Shown here: in pieces, positions 9,497 through 17,725 of the stretch | Layout: every line of letters begins with the position of its first letter | Numbering within the stretch: the first letter of the stretch is position 1 | Source of the DNA: Seminavis robusta | Taxonomy: Eukaryota > Bacillariophyta > Bacillariophyceae > Naviculales > Naviculaceae | NCBI GenBank assembly: GCA_903772945.1 | Contig: CAICTM010000992.1 | Coordinates: forward strand, 1 to 40,294 | Length of the DNA stretch: 40,294 nt | Direction: 5' to 3' | The notes under the pieces: model-generated | The model's database searches: none | What the model saw: the letters and a program-made list of their open reading frames with translations, nothing else | What the model was told of the DNA's origin: nothing | Made by a program: the position numbers and the translations under genes

Positions 9497-10081
9497 TCAT
9501 TGAAACAAGCAACTTTTGATAATGAATGCTATCTGTTGTAGTTCCGTCGTGGACCACTGGCCAGTAGATATCGCATACCGGTATGGCCTCTGCAGCCATG
9601 TCAAGAACTCAGATTCTTTACTCAGTCCGGGCCGTGATTCTGCAACCACTCGATATGCCAATTTGCTTTCGATAAACACAGGGAGGGGTGTCCTCTTAGC
9701 GTATGCAAGACAAGGAGAAGGGGGCACGAAATCATGATAATATTGTACAACGGTGGTAGCATATGTTTGCTTTGGTTTCGATTCGGGTCCGGTGCACAAA
9801 ACAGATTGCTTTTCTAGATCCCGTTCACCCTGCGCTCTTATGCTGCCGAGTACTATCCATTCGGGTCCGGTGCACAAAACAGATTGCTTTTCTAGATCCC
9901 ATTCACCCTGCGCTCTTATGCTGCCGAGTACTATCCATTCGGGTCCGGTGCACAAAACAGATTGCTTTTCTAGATCCCATTCACCCTGCGCTCTTATGCT
10001 GCCGAGTACTATCCACCACGGAAGCGCATGAACGTCGCAATCTGCCTCAAACCGATCGAGACCGCATGGATACCCAAACAA
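9497..10081 (-). CDS. doubtful open frame across a 78-bp minisatellite
   Basis: A 194-residue frame crosses three tandem 26-residue units (each with WIVLGSIRAQGEWDLEKQ). Its unique C-terminal part (AYAKRTPLPVFIESKLAYRV) is moderately protein-like. Because the repeat is 78 bp, a multiple of three without stops, plus-strand frames stay open as well, so openness is weak evidence. No family is recognised. It may equally be non-coding. Confidence 0.25.
   Translation of the reverse strand: MFGYPCGLDRFEADCDVHALPWWIVLGSIRAQGEWDLEKQSVLCTGPEWIVLGSIRAQGEWDLEKQSVLCTGPEWIVLGSIRAQGERDLEKQSVLCTGPESKPKQTYATTVVQYYHDFVPPSPCLAYAKRTPLPVFIESKLAYRVVAESRPGLSKESEFLTWLQRPYRYAISTGQWSTTELQQIAFIIKSCLFQ
9781..10014. repeat. 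minisatellite: three 78-bp units
   Basis: Units are 9781-9858, 9859-9936 and 9937-10014, each beginning ATTCGGGTCCGG. Units 2 and 3 look identical and unit 1 differs by one base (G at 9823 instead of A). Such near identity points to recent expansion or active homogenisation. Confidence 0.95.
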
Positions 10082-10196
10082 TCGATCAAATCAAAAGCAA
10101 ATCAAAGCAATGTGCACAGTAATTCTAAGATTCTAAAAGTCAGTATCCATTTCAGTGAAAAAAACGTAACGCAACCGCTAACCCGCAGCCACAGTG

Positions 10197-12674
10197 CTAC
10201 AGTTCCGACCGCAGCGGTTCCTCGTCGTATTGACAGAGTCGTCCTTCGTAGCCAAGCGGACAATTGCAGTCTCCCGTGCTCTCATTACAAGTTGCATTTT
10301 GAAAGCAGCTGGCTCCGGTATCGGTACAAGCTTGTTCGTGCTCACACAAGTACCCTCCAAATCCAGTCTTGCAGATACATTGGCCACCCCCACCATCGTC
10401 TTGACCATCGTTATTCTGGGGTGTATCGTCTTGGCCTTCGCAGAACCCCTCGTTCAAACACGGATTAAAGGCAGATTGACACCATGCACACAAGAGGACC
10501 GTATCCAATGGCTGGGTTGGATCGTATCGATACAGATCCAGTCTTGTCTTGAGATTGCCATTGCTGGAGTTACTTTCCGTGGCGGCCAACGTCAACCATG
10601 TTCTGGTCTTGTACCACGATATTTCTATCGGAGTCACAAAGTCCGTGGGTGTTCCAATGTCCACCGAAGAACTCATCATGTGAAAGTCAAAGCCACTAAA
10701 GATGGCTAGGAATCGATCGTTCCGTAGAAAGCGTACCAACTCGGAGCGATAGGTGGGAACGGTACTCTTCCCGTGTTCATCAATAGTCTGTGCAAGGCCC
10801 CACCTTCGTCCCGTAAAGAGCAGCAGATCTTGAATGGGTCCTTCTTGTTCGTCGTTGTAATCAAATTGTTGTGGTTGGGACAATAACAGTCCGTTTGCTA
10901 CCTGTTCTTCTTCTTCTTCCACCATGGCTGTCATGAGCGAAATGGTTTCATTCCCCACATCATCACTCATGACGCGATGATGGAGTTGTTGCAGTGTGCG
11001 TTGCTGTTGTTGGGGAGATGAGACATAGACGGGTTTGTTGTATACCACGACGGGAATTCCTTTATCGTCTCGCAGCAAGACATAACTGGACGATGGCAAG
11101 GTCCGTCCTTCGCCGTGTTTGTTTAGTACGTGTGGAAAGGGCGGCGTGCGCTGATCCAATTCGAGTGCGGTACACGGCAATGCATATTCGCAATGCAATC
11201 CAAAGCGTCCCCAATTGCAGTCGCATCGATTCGCTCTGCAAGTCCCGTGATTACTGCACGTCCGTCCAGCATTGCAATCCAAACAAAAGAGTGTCATCCA
11301 ATCAATGGGCAAATGTGTCTGATTGGTGTACATGTCCCAGACCGTCCACGGCGTGGCCATGGTTTGTGTGAGATCGTACGTTTCGGTGGTTTGCGATTTG
11401 GCCCAGTAGAAGAGACAGGGATCATCGTTTTCGGGATCGACTTGTGTGACTTGCGAATCGTGTCCTTGGGCAAATTGCAAATCAAAACTGCCTCCCTTGA
11501 ACGTCCATACTTGAAGGGAAGCGCAATAGGCAAATCGTGCCCCCGACGTGGCCGCGTAATACACGACCCGACCGGCAATGAGTTGTGTGGGATGTTGTTG
11601 GTATTCTCCCGACAATGCCGACAATTCGGGACGAAAGTCATCTCCAAATTGAACAAATAGATTTTGACAGAGGAATTGTCCGGTCGCTTGTTGCCGTACA
11701 AGTAGGGCATACCCCACAAGTAAGCCAATGGTAACGACGGCGTATACAGCTCGTTTGATGAGCGATGGATGCCAAAATCGACTGTCCTTTCTCAAATTGC
11801 GGGGTGCCGGCAACTGTACCATTTCCACGAGATGCGTGGTTTGTTCGACCCACATGGATACGAATCCCTGTTTGGCGACCCAAAACGCGACATCTTGAAT
11901 TTCACCAATGAACTGTAGGGCGGCGAAATTGAGCATGAGTCCCAGTACCGATGTGGCTTGCATGTTCATGATGAATCCCACGACAATCATGCCCACGCCC
12001 GCGACGAGTTGTAGGAATGTACTAAGATGATACTTCCACATCCACATCCACGTGGCAGCCTTTACGGAATCGCGTGTAGCATCGAGTTGTTGAATGGCGA
12101 AAATGGCTTGAATGATGCGTTGATTGGTATGATTGTCGGCACCAATGCTAGCCGTGAATTTCTCCAGTCCAATCAGAAAGTTGGTGCCCGTCGCCACGGT
12201 CAAGAGCATGGAAGCGCCTTGGGCAAACGTAACTTCCTTGCTGACACCGGGAGGAATACGAAAGGGATTGTCGCGGTCTACTTTGACATTCACGCTGGTC
12301 CCCATGAGATCCAGCAACGTCAACAAGATCGTACTCTGCTGCAAAAAAATAATCAACAAACTGAACCAAAACGAAGCGCCGCCCCAATTGGACACTGTCA
12401 ACAGACTGTACACGTCTTCGGTCATTGGCACTGTCTCTTCTTCTTCATGGTCATCATCACCCATCGAACCGAGTTCCAAGTCGTCGCCGTACTTTTCCAA
12501 TGACTGCTCTTGTCGATGCTCATTGTCATTGTTGTCGTCGTCATCATTGGAAGTAGAGGCAGCAAACGCCATGCTGTCTTCGCGAGGCCTCAGACTGAAA
12601 CGGACACTCGAGCCCTCTCGAGATCGGACAGACGCACCCGATGCATACGCCTTACTGGTAGTAGAGGTGGTCAT
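10197..12674 (-). CDS. large multi-pass membrane protein with EGF-like modules
   Basis: 825 residues in a single exon, start ATG at 12674. An acidic, Ser-rich cytosolic N-terminus (about 1-90) precedes hydrophobic segments at roughly 95-125 (FWFSLLIIFLQQSTILLTLL), 150-170, 210-255 (LVAGVGMIVVGFIMN) and 310-330 (AVYAVVTIGLLVGYALLV). A long, presumably extracellular region follows. It contains three Cys-rich EGF-like modules: CSNHGTCRANRCDCNWGRFG in the middle, and two near the C-terminus (GQCICKTGFGGYLCE; CNESTGDCNCPLGYEGRLC). Sequons such as NETIS, NSSNG and NATCN support extracytoplasmic exposure. EGF modules mediate protein contacts in adhesion or receptors. I do not recognise the membrane region. 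It sits between the two inverted CRAL-TRIO copies. Confidence 0.85.
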   Translation of the reverse strand: MTTSTTSKAYASGASVRSREGSSVRFSLRPREDSMAFAASTSNDDDDNNDNEHRQEQSLEKYGDDLELGSMGDDDHEEEETVPMTEDVYSLLTVSNWGGASFWFSLLIIFLQQSTILLTLLDLMGTSVNVKVDRDNPFRIPPGVSKEVTFAQGASMLLTVATGTNFLIGLEKFTASIGADNHTNQRIIQAIFAIQQLDATRDSVKAATWMWMWKYHLSTFLQLVAGVGMIVVGFIMNMQATSVLGLMLNFAALQFIGEIQDVAFWVAKQGFVSMWVEQTTHLVEMVQLPAPRNLRKDSRFWHPSLIKRAVYAVVTIGLLVGYALLVRQQATGQFLCQNLFVQFGDDFRPELSALSGEYQQHPTQLIAGRVVYYAATSGARFAYCASLQVWTFKGGSFDLQFAQGHDSQVTQVDPENDDPCLFYWAKSQTTETYDLTQTMATPWTVWDMYTNQTHLPIDWMTLFCLDCNAGRTCSNHGTCRANRCDCNWGRFGLHCEYALPCTALELDQRTPPFPHVLNKHGEGRTLPSSSYVLLRDDKGIPVVVYNKPVYVSSPQQQQRTLQQLHHRVMSDDVGNETISLMTAMVEEEEEQVANGLLLSQPQQFDYNDEQEGPIQDLLLFTGRRWGLAQTIDEHGKSTVPTYRSELVRFLRNDRFLAIFSGFDFHMMSSSVDIGTPTDFVTPIEISWYKTRTWLTLAATESNSSNGNLKTRLDLYRYDPTQPLDTVLLCAWCQSAFNPCLNEGFCEGQDDTPQNNDGQDDGGGGQCICKTGFGGYLCEHEQACTDTGASCFQNATCNESTGDCNCPLGYEGRLCQYDEEPLRSEL

Positions 12675-12957
12675 TGTTTATATCCCATAGAAACGGTCTC
12701 GAAGTTTGATTGTTTCAGCTTCCAGAGTTCGTTTTATATTATGTAGATATACTAGTGGTTACGATTTAGTTTGTTTGGTGCCGGTTTGTCGGATGCGGGT
12801 GGTGCTCTTCTCCTGGTTGTCCAGGAACTTTTGATTAAGTCATAAACACGTTGTGCATTCGCTTCGCTTTGCTTGATATTTAACATTGTGGCATCAGACG
12901 GTCATAGTACGGGTCATCATTTGGAGAGTCAGTCGATTGAGTGACCGCAATCGAGTG

Positions 12958-12992
12958 GTCGAGTCGAGTCGAGTCGAGTCGAGTCGAGTCGA
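12958..12992. repeat. (GTCGA)7 microsatellite
   Basis: Seven exact 5-bp units in the divergent intergenic region, upstream of the EGF membrane protein gene. Confidence 0.95.
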
Positions 12993-13203
12993 GGATACAG
13001 AGCTGTGATGTTAGGGTTAGCGTTTATCATTGTTTGACGTCGAGTGACGAGGGACGAGCGACAGGCCATTGTCACCTGTCACCCATTAAAGCAGGAAATG
13101 GAACCAAGTCAAAAGGAAGCAAGGCCTGATTCTCCAGAAAATAATAAATGTGTTCCTACCACTAGCTAGCTAGAGAAGAAGGTTCTCTTCTTTTTCACAG
13201 ACT

Positions 13204-13406
13204 GAAAGAACATGAAGAAATAAAGCTTGATCCCCTGAGTTAACTCATGTCTCATGTCGCCAGCTTGTCTCTCAATTAAGCTTACTAGTACTCGATCGAG
13301 AAGAAGACAATGGTGGTTAAAAGAGCTGTTAAGAGGACCTTTAGCGATGTCAAAAGAACATGGTAGAATAAGGCTTTGTCGACTGAGCTAACTACCAAAT
13401 AATGTC
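13204..13406. repeat. degenerate 55-bp direct repeat
   Basis: The segments 13204-13258 and 13352-13406 align without gaps at about 37 of 55 positions, sharing AAAGAACAT, CTGAG-TAACT and ATGTC in register. Both are non-coding. The reverse strand of copy 2 contains a sequence like a tRNA A-box but no B-box follows. Confidence 0.5.
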
Positions 13407-13828
13407 ACTCACCTAGCTGCTGGTATCGATATCATACGGCTACTGAATAGGTACTACTCCGTAGTACATTGTCCGAACTAGGCTGGGCAGGTCTCACCCC
13501 CAGTGACGGTGGTACTAGTACCGGTATGCATGAAGAGCATCATGGTCGACTGGCCTTTAACAAACATCACCTGGCCAGCTAAAGATGATGATGAGGAACA
13601 GCTTCTTAAGCAGCTAGAAGCTACGTTCCGTACGGTACCAATAGATGATGCAGTAAGAAGGACCTCAAGTGTGTTACAAATTCGAAGCGAATAGCGGCCA
13701 GTCGCACAGAGAGAATCGAACCATGATGACCAGGTTGAGAAAGAACAAACAATGCAAATTGGTTCGGTGAGGGCAAGAAAAACCTGCGAGCCCTCGTCAA
13801 CAGTGCAAATTTCGTCACATTTCCTCTG

Positions 13829-13830
<2 letters not shown>

Positions 13831-13881
<51 letters not shown>
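13831..13881 (+). repeat. (CAA)17 tract in the presumed 5' leader of CRAL-TRIO copy B
   Basis: Seventeen uninterrupted CAA units end 12 nt before the ATG at 13894. CAA repeats form unstructured leader RNA and are known to favour ribosome scanning in other systems, so an effect on translation of copy B is plausible. Copy A has no such tract at the same place. Confidence 0.9.
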
Positions 13882-13882
<1 letters not shown>

Positions 13883-13893
13883 AGAGATTGACC

Positions 13894-14811
13894 ATGGATC
13901 CAGAACAACTGGAACAAAGCCTCAATGTCATCAAGTCAAAACCTATCGATCCCTTGATGCAGCTTACTGAGATGGAAATAGCCAGGGCTGTCATCATCAA
14001 GGCCAGTGTCGAGAGGGACAACAGACTGCAGAATCGATCCGATTTTGAATATGTTCAGTATGCCCTCACAAACCTGAATGAAACTGTAGATCAAGTTCTG
14101 GAGCGAGTCTACTTGATGCAATGCTTTCGGCAAGAATACAGAATCAATGACACTCCCGAAGACGGAGTTGAATTCATTCACAAGCTTTCCCTCATGTGTC
14201 CTGGGCTCTTGCTTGCTGTGGATCCCCTGCCATTCCAACATAACTACACAGCAGCCGTTGATATGGCAAAGTTTCTTCCCGAAGAACAAATAAGAACAGA
14301 TGAAGACTTGAGGGTTTATATGGGTGGCACTTACTATCAATGGAATAGTCTGTACCCAAACTTTATGGCCATTCGACAAGGTTGGACAATGGTTTGCGAA
14401 TGTGAGGGGACAACAATGGCATCCTTGGATCCAGAGCTGATTGAAAAATTGGGGCATCACCTTTTCAAATCATATCCCAAAAACCAAAAGAATGTGTTCC
14501 TGCTCAATACACCCACAGCGATCAACATGTGGTGGGCCTTGTTCAAGAAATTTGTTCCCTACGATCAAAAGGGCAAGTATCATTTGGGACAGCAAATTGA
14601 AGGATTCGAAGGACATCGCATTGATGGACTCTACAAGACGCCAACCGAAGAAGCAGGAAGACAGAAAATGATCAGCCATGTCCACGAATTCCTGACAATT
14701 CGGAAAAAGAATGAAGCAGATTTTTGCTTGATGGAGGCAGCCCTCCAGATTTTGACTCTGGAGGAGGTGCATCTGGTAATTGCAAACCAGAAAGCTCAGA
14801 TGACTAGCTGA
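13894..14811 (+). CDS. CRAL-TRIO (Sec14-like) lipid-binding domain protein, copy B
   Basis: 305 residues from the ATG at 13894 (ACCATGG, strong context). It aligns with copy A along its length: EQLEQSLNVIKSKPIDPLMQ, then RSDFEYVQYALTNLNETV, PGLLLAVDPLPFQHNY, NFMAIRQGWTMVCECEG, HHLFKSYPKNQKNVFLLN and a conserved C-terminal helix region ending KAQMTS. Function is as for copy A: a cytosolic carrier or sensor of a small lipid, ligand unknown. Most differences are conservative, so both copies are probably functional. The (CAA)17 leader is specific to this copy. The 3' flank (14828-14865) is similar to those of copy A and fragment C. Confidence 0.88.
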   Translation: MDPEQLEQSLNVIKSKPIDPLMQLTEMEIARAVIIKASVERDNRLQNRSDFEYVQYALTNLNETVDQVLERVYLMQCFRQEYRINDTPEDGVEFIHKLSLMCPGLLLAVDPLPFQHNYTAAVDMAKFLPEEQIRTDEDLRVYMGGTYYQWNSLYPNFMAIRQGWTMVCECEGTTMASLDPELIEKLGHHLFKSYPKNQKNVFLLNTPTAINMWWALFKKFVPYDQKGKYHLGQQIEGFEGHRIDGLYKTPTEEAGRQKMISHVHEFLTIRKKNEADFCLMEAALQILTLEEVHLVIANQKAQMTS

Positions 14812-15426
14812 ACATGAACAGTAAGAAAATTTGCACATAGTCAACTTTGTGATCAGGCCAGTACTGGTAGTAGCACACATAGATGAAATCATAGGCACAT
14901 TAGGTGCAGTAGGTATAACCATGATGGCGGGTCCTAGGTGGCGGCGGGGCAATGGCAGGCTCCGCTACGACATCCTGTGCTACCCAATCCTGCCAATACT
15001 ATAGCAGACCAAGCAAAGTTGATCTCGTAGCCAACTAAATTACAAATGCTAGCTAGATAGGAACAGAATAGCAACAACAGCTTGATGACTGAAGTGTTGG
15101 AGGTCTTCTCCCACCTGCCTGTATATTTCGTATTCCTTGGACGTTCCTGATTTCCACTGCATCGATTTCTTCCTTCCCCCTCGATTGTCCGGTACCGCAA
15201 CGGTACTCTGGAGGTCAACGGAGAACACGATCGTGCCATGCATTCACTGGCAGGACGCGTCCACCGTGGTGATCGATAGCGTCTCCTGCTATTTTGAATC
15301 CAGGAACCTCTCTATAACAACCTCAGACCCCAAATTGAGATATCAGACCCCAACTTGAGATATCAATTCCTGATCCCAATCGAGTGAGCGCCTTCTAGCT
15401 ACTCATAATAGCTCAATAATGATTGG
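14812..15426. other. intergenic region between convergent genes
   Basis: The first part is the conserved 3' flank of CRAL-TRIO copy B. A 20-bp tandem repeat is at 15324-15363. Small frames on both strands are not convincing. Confidence 0.45.
15324..15363. repeat. two 20-bp tandem units
   Basis: CAGACCCCAAATTGAGATAT is followed directly by the same sequence with one change (AACTTG). It lies about 60 bp downstream of the stop of the minus-strand gene at 15427. Confidence 0.9.
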
Positions 15427-15852
15427 TCACCTTGATTTTTGCTTGCTCTGGATGAGTGGCTGAAAGAAGTAATAGATAAAAAAGCAAGGCACCTCGAAGA
15501 TGAACAACAGCGGCACAAAAATCATGACAAAAAGCGCCGCGCCCAGTTTTGGCCCAATGTCCTCTAGATCACCCCATCGTGCTAGTAATGATTCCTTCCT
15601 GCGCTTGATGTCGTGACTTACGGCCGTGATGGCCAGTGTCAAACAGTACAAGGTATACACGGCCACGGCAACGGCAAGGATGCCAAACAATACCTGGAAA
15701 ATCCAAATTTCCGTCAAGTTGTAAAAGGCAAAAGCCATGATAAATGGCACCAGTGCCACCCCAAATACCATCGCCAGGGATTTGGCTCCATGCTCCACGT
15801 CGGCGGATCGATAGGGGTTGATCCCCGTTCTACCGGTATTGACGTCAGTCAT
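15427..15852 (-). CDS. small membrane protein, three predicted helices
   Basis: 141 residues, ATG at 15852. A polar N-terminus of about 22 residues precedes hydrophobic stretches at roughly 25-46 (LAMVFGVALVPFIMAFAFY), 50-80 (VLFGILAVAVAVYTLYCLTL) and 103-132 (AALFVMIFVPLLFIFEVPCF). A charged loop (SHDIKRRKESLLARWGDLED) lies between helices 2 and 3 and a short basic tail ends the protein. No signal peptide is obvious. The family is not recognised. Codon use and the clear helices argue for a real gene. Confidence 0.65.
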   Translation of the reverse strand: MTDVNTGRTGINPYRSADVEHGAKSLAMVFGVALVPFIMAFAFYNLTEIWIFQVLFGILAVAVAVYTLYCLTLAITAVSHDIKRRKESLLARWGDLEDIGPKLGAALFVMIFVPLLFIFEVPCFFIYYFFQPLIQSKQKSR

Positions 15853-16351
15853 TGTTTCTACAAGCTCCCTTTGAATTGATTTTAATAAAATAAGATGGGC
15901 CTTTCTATGTCAGTGCGAGAGAACAGGAGCGAAAGCTCTGACTATACTATTTGATGATAAGCGCAAGAGGTGCGAGTTGAGCTCCACAACCAATGTCTTT
16001 GTCTTGCATTGTCGTCGTGCTTGTAACCGCAGCAACAAGCCAACAAGATCCGACGGTGGCTGTGGTACTGCAAAAAGCCAGCATTGCGGCTTGGACAAGC
16101 TGTTAATCGGTACCTTCGCTGTCTTTGAGCCCCTCACCCTTTCTCTAGTTCTTTAATTAACCCTGTAAGCTGCCTAAGCCGTCCATTGTCTCTCATAAGG
16201 GGGGTTTTAGAGTAGGGAAATTATCTACGGAAGCCAGCCGGGGCCAGGCTTAAGCAAAGAACAGTCGAAATTCAGGACTAGGTTCTGTGGGATCAGGGGC
16301 AAGAAATTGAGGACCATTACGGGGGGCAAAGGGTTTGGCTTTGCGGGAATA
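15853..16351. other. intergenic region
   Basis: 5' flank of the small membrane protein gene, then unremarkable sequence up to the CRAL-TRIO fragment. No gene seen. Confidence 0.4.
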
Positions 16352-16682
16352 TAATTTTTCCATCATGTGTCCTGGGCTGTTGCTTAGTGTGGATCATCTG
16401 CCGTTACAAGAAAGCTATTCAGTAGCCATTGATATTGCAAAACTTCTCCCCAAGGAACAAATCCGAATTCCAGGTTATGAAGGACGCCGCATTGATGGAC
16501 TATTCAAAATGCCAACAGAAGAAGCAGGAAGACAGAGAATGATCAGCCATGTCCACGAATTCCTGACACTTCGGAAAAAGAATGAGGCAGAATTTTCCTT
16601 GCTAGCTAGAGAGGCAGCTCTGCAGGTCATGACTCTAGAGGAGGTGCATCAGGTAATTACAAACCAGAATGATCAGATTTGA
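16352..16682 (+). pseudogene. CRAL-TRIO fragment C, truncated with an internal deletion
   Basis: The translation starts within the CRAL-TRIO core (FSIMCPGLLLSVDHLPLQES) and follows copy A very closely. It then jumps from LLPKEQIR directly to IPGYEGRRIDG, missing roughly 100 residues (DEDLRVY through the WWALF region), and runs to the normal C-terminus (VITNQNDQI, TGA). The N-terminal 90 or so residues are also absent. A short insertion (LAREAAL) contains an AGCTAG-type sequence. The reading frame is intact after the deletion, so a short product is not impossible, but the lipid-binding fold could not form. It is closer to copy A than to copy B. Confidence 0.85.
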
Positions 16683-16794
16683 CTGCCTATCTGAACATGT
16701 ACAGTCAGAAATTTGCATATAATCAACTTTGTGATTAGGCAAGTACATGAATTAGCTACATAGTCCCAACAGAACACCCAAGACCTTTGATTTT

Positions 16795-16935
16795 ATTGCA
16801 ATTTCTCCCCCCAAGAACATTTCAAACTGATGAAGACTTGAGGGTTAAGAACAAACTGACTGGCAATTAGCACTATTGGAACAGTCTGTTGATGGCCATT
16901 TGACAAGATTGAAGTTTTGTGAGTGTGAGGTGGTA
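16795..16935 (+). pseudogene. CRAL-TRIO fragment D, heavily decayed
   Basis: About 140 bp resemble the interior segment missing from fragment C. Matches include CTGATGAAGACTTGAGGGTT, GGAACAGTCTGT, ATGGCCATTTGACAAG and TTTGTGAGTGTGAGG, in the same order as in copies A and B, but stops and indels break every frame. It lies directly after the 3' flank of fragment C. Confidence 0.7.
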
Positions 16936-17725
16936 CTTGCGTAACATGAGATTCTAACATTGTTGCTGCTAGCTTGGCAGGTCAGTGTGGTTGTTCATAG
17001 TGGCAAGGGCCAAACAATGAGGGAACCTTCCTGCATAAACCATTAGAATGTCATGCAAACAGGGATGCTTACCTGTGACGTGCTGTGGGTGTGTTTGACG
17101 ACAACTTCTCTTGGAGAGAGCTCGTACTGCGATGCCCTACTATACAGTAGTAACTCCCCATTCATACAGTAGTACCATACTAGATCTGTCCATACTGTAC
17201 TAGCTTGCTAGCTTGTAGTAGCTATGGATGCATAGCTAGATTGGGCAGGCAGCGTTCTCAAAGGAGACCAGGCAGACCATACTCGGAAGATGAAGATTCG
17301 GAAGTCGGCGTGAAGATTCGATTCGCATGATGTCATCTCTGGATCTCTGGATCCCAGCTTTCTCATTCATCTTTTTCTCTTGCACCATTGCCTTCATACC
17401 GGTGACCGTGACGGTAGTTCTGACAACCGCATTTGCATGGTCCCGTTGCCACTCCCACCACGAACTATACGCGGCAATCAACCATTAGCAAGGAAGCCTA
17501 TAGACAGGATTAAGCTGCACTTGTATGGACACAACTCCGACGATCGAGATCTTTTGTTGTCACGGCCCTGGACGACAATCGTACGAATCGAATCTAATCT
17601 CCAAAACCGACTCCCTGAACTTGATGACAGCTTGGAGTTCTAACAAAAAAAGTTGCAACGTCAACCCCATTGTTTCCTTCCTACCGTATCAGTCCAAACA
17701 AGTGTTGAGTTGACTGCAATTCAGT
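16936..17725. other. intergenic, 5' flank of the phosphate transporter gene
   Basis: No supported gene. Short palindromes and CAGTAGTA-type repeats occur at about 17150-17230. Promoter and 5' UTR of the SPX transporter gene are expected near its end; I cannot point to a specific phosphate-response element. Confidence 0.4.

Larger units (their letters stand above)
12675..13893. other. intergenic region between divergent genes, repeat-rich
   Basis: It separates the EGF membrane protein gene (-) from CRAL-TRIO copy B (+). It contains a (GTCGA)7 microsatellite, a degenerate 55-bp direct repeat, many short palindromes and a (CAA)17 tract directly before copy B. A 54-residue frame starting with ATG at 13530 is too short and unremarkable to call. 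Confidence 0.5.

Noticed and set aside
9781..10014. Repeat array considered as CRISPR
   Set aside because: Contiguous 78-bp units without spacers in a eukaryotic context; it is a minisatellite.
13011..13022. GTTAGGGTTAGC, telomere-like
   Set aside because: Fewer than two TTAGGG units; no array.
13375..13400. A-box-like sequence on the minus strand (TAGCTCAGTCGA)
   Set aside because: No B-box and no cloverleaf in the following 100 nt.
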